Origin: Pseudomonadota bacterium | Lineage (GTDB): Bacteria > Pseudomonadota > Gammaproteobacteria > Halothiobacillales > Halothiobacillaceae | DNA: 8,904 bases | Assembly: GCA_021795795.1 (NCBI GenBank) | Contig: JAJYPA010000322.1 | Span: 1-8,904 of the forward strand | Direction of reading: 5' to 3' | Shown: in pieces, positions 7,512 through 8,904 of the stretch | How the letters are laid out: each line of letters opens with the position of its first letter | Numbering within the stretch: position 1 is the first letter of the stretch | The notes under the pieces: generated by a model | Told to the model about the DNA's origin: nothing | The model's database searches: none | The model's input: the letters and a program-made list of their open reading frames with translations, nothing else | Program-made: the position numbers and the translations under genes

Positions 7512-7530
7512 TATAATGATAACCATTATA
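7512..7530 (-). promoter_or_regulatory. Putative Fur box overlapping the -10 of the membrane-protein gene
   Basis: The 19 bases TATAATGATAACCATTATA match the Fur consensus GATAATGATAATCATTATC at 16 positions, the mismatches being both ends and position 12. The site is nearly palindromic (ATAATG ... CATTAT). On the minus strand it contains a perfect TATAAT (7530 down to 7525), which would place a transcription start near 7518 and give a leader of about 26 bases to ATG 7491. A good -35 at 16-18 bases is not seen, so the promoter would depend on its -10 or an activator. Iron-loaded Fur bound here would block RNA polymerase. No gene diverges on the plus strand. Confidence 0.55.
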
Positions 7531-7624
7531 GCGCTATCCTTATGGTGTTTATGTTACAATAGAACATTGGCGACCCTATTCTGGGTACTATTGAATCTCA
7601 TTAGATACTGACCATGCCGTCTAA

Positions 7625-8904
7625 TCATCCCACCAACCCCTCAGCCTGCTCAATGACCATATTCACCGCCCCTTCGGTCATATCGGGCGGGTACCCATGA
7701 CGCTTCAGCACTCGTTTTACCATCCTTCGCAAATGCGCCCGCGCCTGTTCCCGGATGGCCCAGTCGATGCGGGTGTTCTGGCGCACGGTATCGGCCACTT
7801 CCTTGGCGATCATTTTCAGGGCATCGTCGCCCATGGCCTGCACGGCGGAATCGTTGGTCGCCAGGGCGTCGTAAAAGGCGGCTTCGTCCTTGCTCAAGCC
7901 CAGTTCGGCATGACGCTGATCCAGTTTTTGTAATGCCTTCGCCAGTTCGATGAGTTCCTGCATGACTTCGACGGTATCCACCGAGCGGTTGTGGTACTTG
8001 CGCAGGGCTTCATCCAGCCGTTCCGAGAAGGCTTTGCTCTGGATCAGATTGCCTTTTCCCTCTTTGCGGACCTTGTCTTGCAGCAGTCGTCTCAGCATTT
8101 CCAACGCCAGGTTCCTTTCCGGCATGGCCTCGATCTGGTGGATGAATTCATCGGACAACAGGGATATTTCCGACCTGGGCAGCCCCGCCACGGCATAGAG
8201 GTCCACCACGCCTTCTGGGGCGATGGACTGGTCGATCAACTGGCGGATGGCGTATTCCTGCTCTTCCACCAGGGATTCCGCGTCGCTGGTCTTGTCCAGG
8301 GTGGCCCGCACACTCAGGAAAAAGATGATCTCGGTGCGGCAACGTTCCACCAAGTCATCGCCCGCCGCCAGGGTCGCCGCCTTTCTGAGGCCGGATGTGG
8401 CATTGCGAAAACGGCGCTTGAGTCCCTCTTCCCTGATGTCCTCGGACAGAATGAACTCGGTGGCCCGACGCAGGGCGGATACCTGTTCGGCACCTTCCCC
8501 AGTCAGATAATCCTGATAGTCACAGCCATGAAAGATGCTGCGGCAAATGTCGAGCTTTTCCAGCAGCACCTTGATCGCGGCCTCGACGGTTTCGGCGGGG
8601 TTCCCCTTGCCGCCGGACCGGGTGTAGGTCGCTATGGCATTCTTCAAATCCTGGGCGATGCCGATGTAGTCCACCACCAACCCACCGGACTTGTTGGCGA
8701 AGACCCGGTTGACCCGAGCGATGGCCTGCATCAGGGTATGCCCCCGCATGGGCTTGTCCACATAGAGGGTGTTGAGGGCCGGGGCGTCGAAGCCTGTCAG
8801 CCACATGTCCCGCACGATGACCATCTCTAACGGGTCGTCGGGTTCTTTCAAGCGGTCGGCGATGGCCTCGTTGGCTACCTTGCCGCGGATGTGCTGTTTC
8901 CATT
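7625..8904 (-). CDS. hsdR: Type I restriction enzyme subunit HsdR, C-terminal part
   Basis: The C-terminal 425 or so residues of the motor/nuclease subunit of a type I restriction-modification complex. The reading frame runs off the right edge, so the N-terminal nuclease domain and helicase domain 1 are outside. Visible are superfamily 2 helicase motif V ([14 protein letters not shown], about 8820-8780) and motif VI ([10 protein letters not shown], 8728-8699), which contribute to ATP-driven DNA translocation. They are followed by the long helical C-terminal domain that docks on the methylase/specificity core and ends in [16 protein letters not shown]...[12 protein letters not shown] at 8851 is internal, since the frame continues upstream with [10 protein letters not shown], so it is not a start. 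Codon use is GC-rich and typical of a stable chromosomal gene, unlike the AT-rich gene that follows. No frameshift is seen in the visible part, so the gene may be intact. hsdM and hsdS are expected further right. Confidence 0.93.
   Translation of the reverse strand, partial: WKQHIRGKVANEAIADRLKEPDDPLEMVIVRDMWLTGFDAPALNTLYVDKPMRGHTLMQAIARVNRVFANKSGGLVVDYIGIAQDLKNAIATYTRSGGKGNPAETVEAAIKVLLEKLDICRSIFHGCDYQDYLTGEGAEQVSALRRATEFILSEDIREEGLKRRFRNATSGLRKAATLAAGDDLVERCRTEIIFFLSVRATLDKTSDAESLVEEQEYAIRQLIDQSIAPEGVVDLYAVAGLPRSEISLLSDEFIHQIEAMPERNLALEMLRRLLQDKVRKEGKGNLIQSKAFSERLDEALRKYHNRSVDTVEVMQELIELAKALQKLDQRHAELGLSKDEAAFYDALATNDSAVQAMGDDALKMIAKEVADTVRQNTRIDWAIREQARAHLRRMVKRVLKRHGYPPDMTEGAVNMVIEQAEGLVG

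Noticed and set aside
7991..8830. A 279-codon open frame on the plus strand opposite hsdR
   Set aside because: It is antisense to a clearly recognisable HsdR. Its translation is rich in His, Gln and Gly with no known domain, as expected for the reverse frame of a GC-rich gene.

Overview
The window looks like a bacterial chromosomal defence island, probably from a proteobacterium. That placement rests on a YbjQ-family protein, a type I restriction HsdR with high-GC codon use, an IS3-family remnant and a good Fur-type operator. No single gene fixes the genus. Base composition is patchy. The HsdR gene at the right edge is clearly GC-rich, the SIR2 gene is intermediate, and the two minus-strand genes between them, plus the DUF3883 gene on the left, are visibly AT-richer. 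This fits assembly from separately acquired pieces.

Layout from left to right: a small YbjQ/UPF0145 housekeeping-type gene (60-413, +). Then a gene for a two-part protein with a C-terminal DUF3883 domain carrying a PD-(D/E)XK-like nuclease signature (460-1470, +). Next is a decayed, divergent copy of the last codons of an hsdR gene (about 1489-1604, -). A very large SIR2-domain gene follows (1783-5478, +), resembling anti-phage NAD-consuming SIR2 proteins. Immediately after its stop lies a short remnant of an IS3-family insertion sequence (5490-5627). Convergent to it are an Abi_C-type abortive infection gene (5728-6555, -) and a gene for a four-helix membrane protein with a TRADD-N-associated 2-TM domain (6691-7491, -). 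The window ends with the C-terminal third or so of a type I restriction subunit HsdR (7625 to beyond 8904, -), whose start, and probably hsdM/hsdS, lie to the right.

Functionally, four or five of the seven genes plausibly act against phages or foreign DNA. HsdR translocates and cuts unmodified DNA. The SIR2 protein probably depletes NAD+ on infection. The Abi_C and TRADD-N-associated membrane proteins could be a sensor/effector pair or two separate abortive systems. The DUF3883 protein may be a nuclease. The two most notable points are a 16-of-19 match to the Fur box lying on the -10 region of the membrane-protein gene, and two similarly oriented hsdR 3' ends that bracket the SIR2/Abi/membrane-gene block. 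The second suggests that this block sits in a recombination hotspot built from type I restriction loci.
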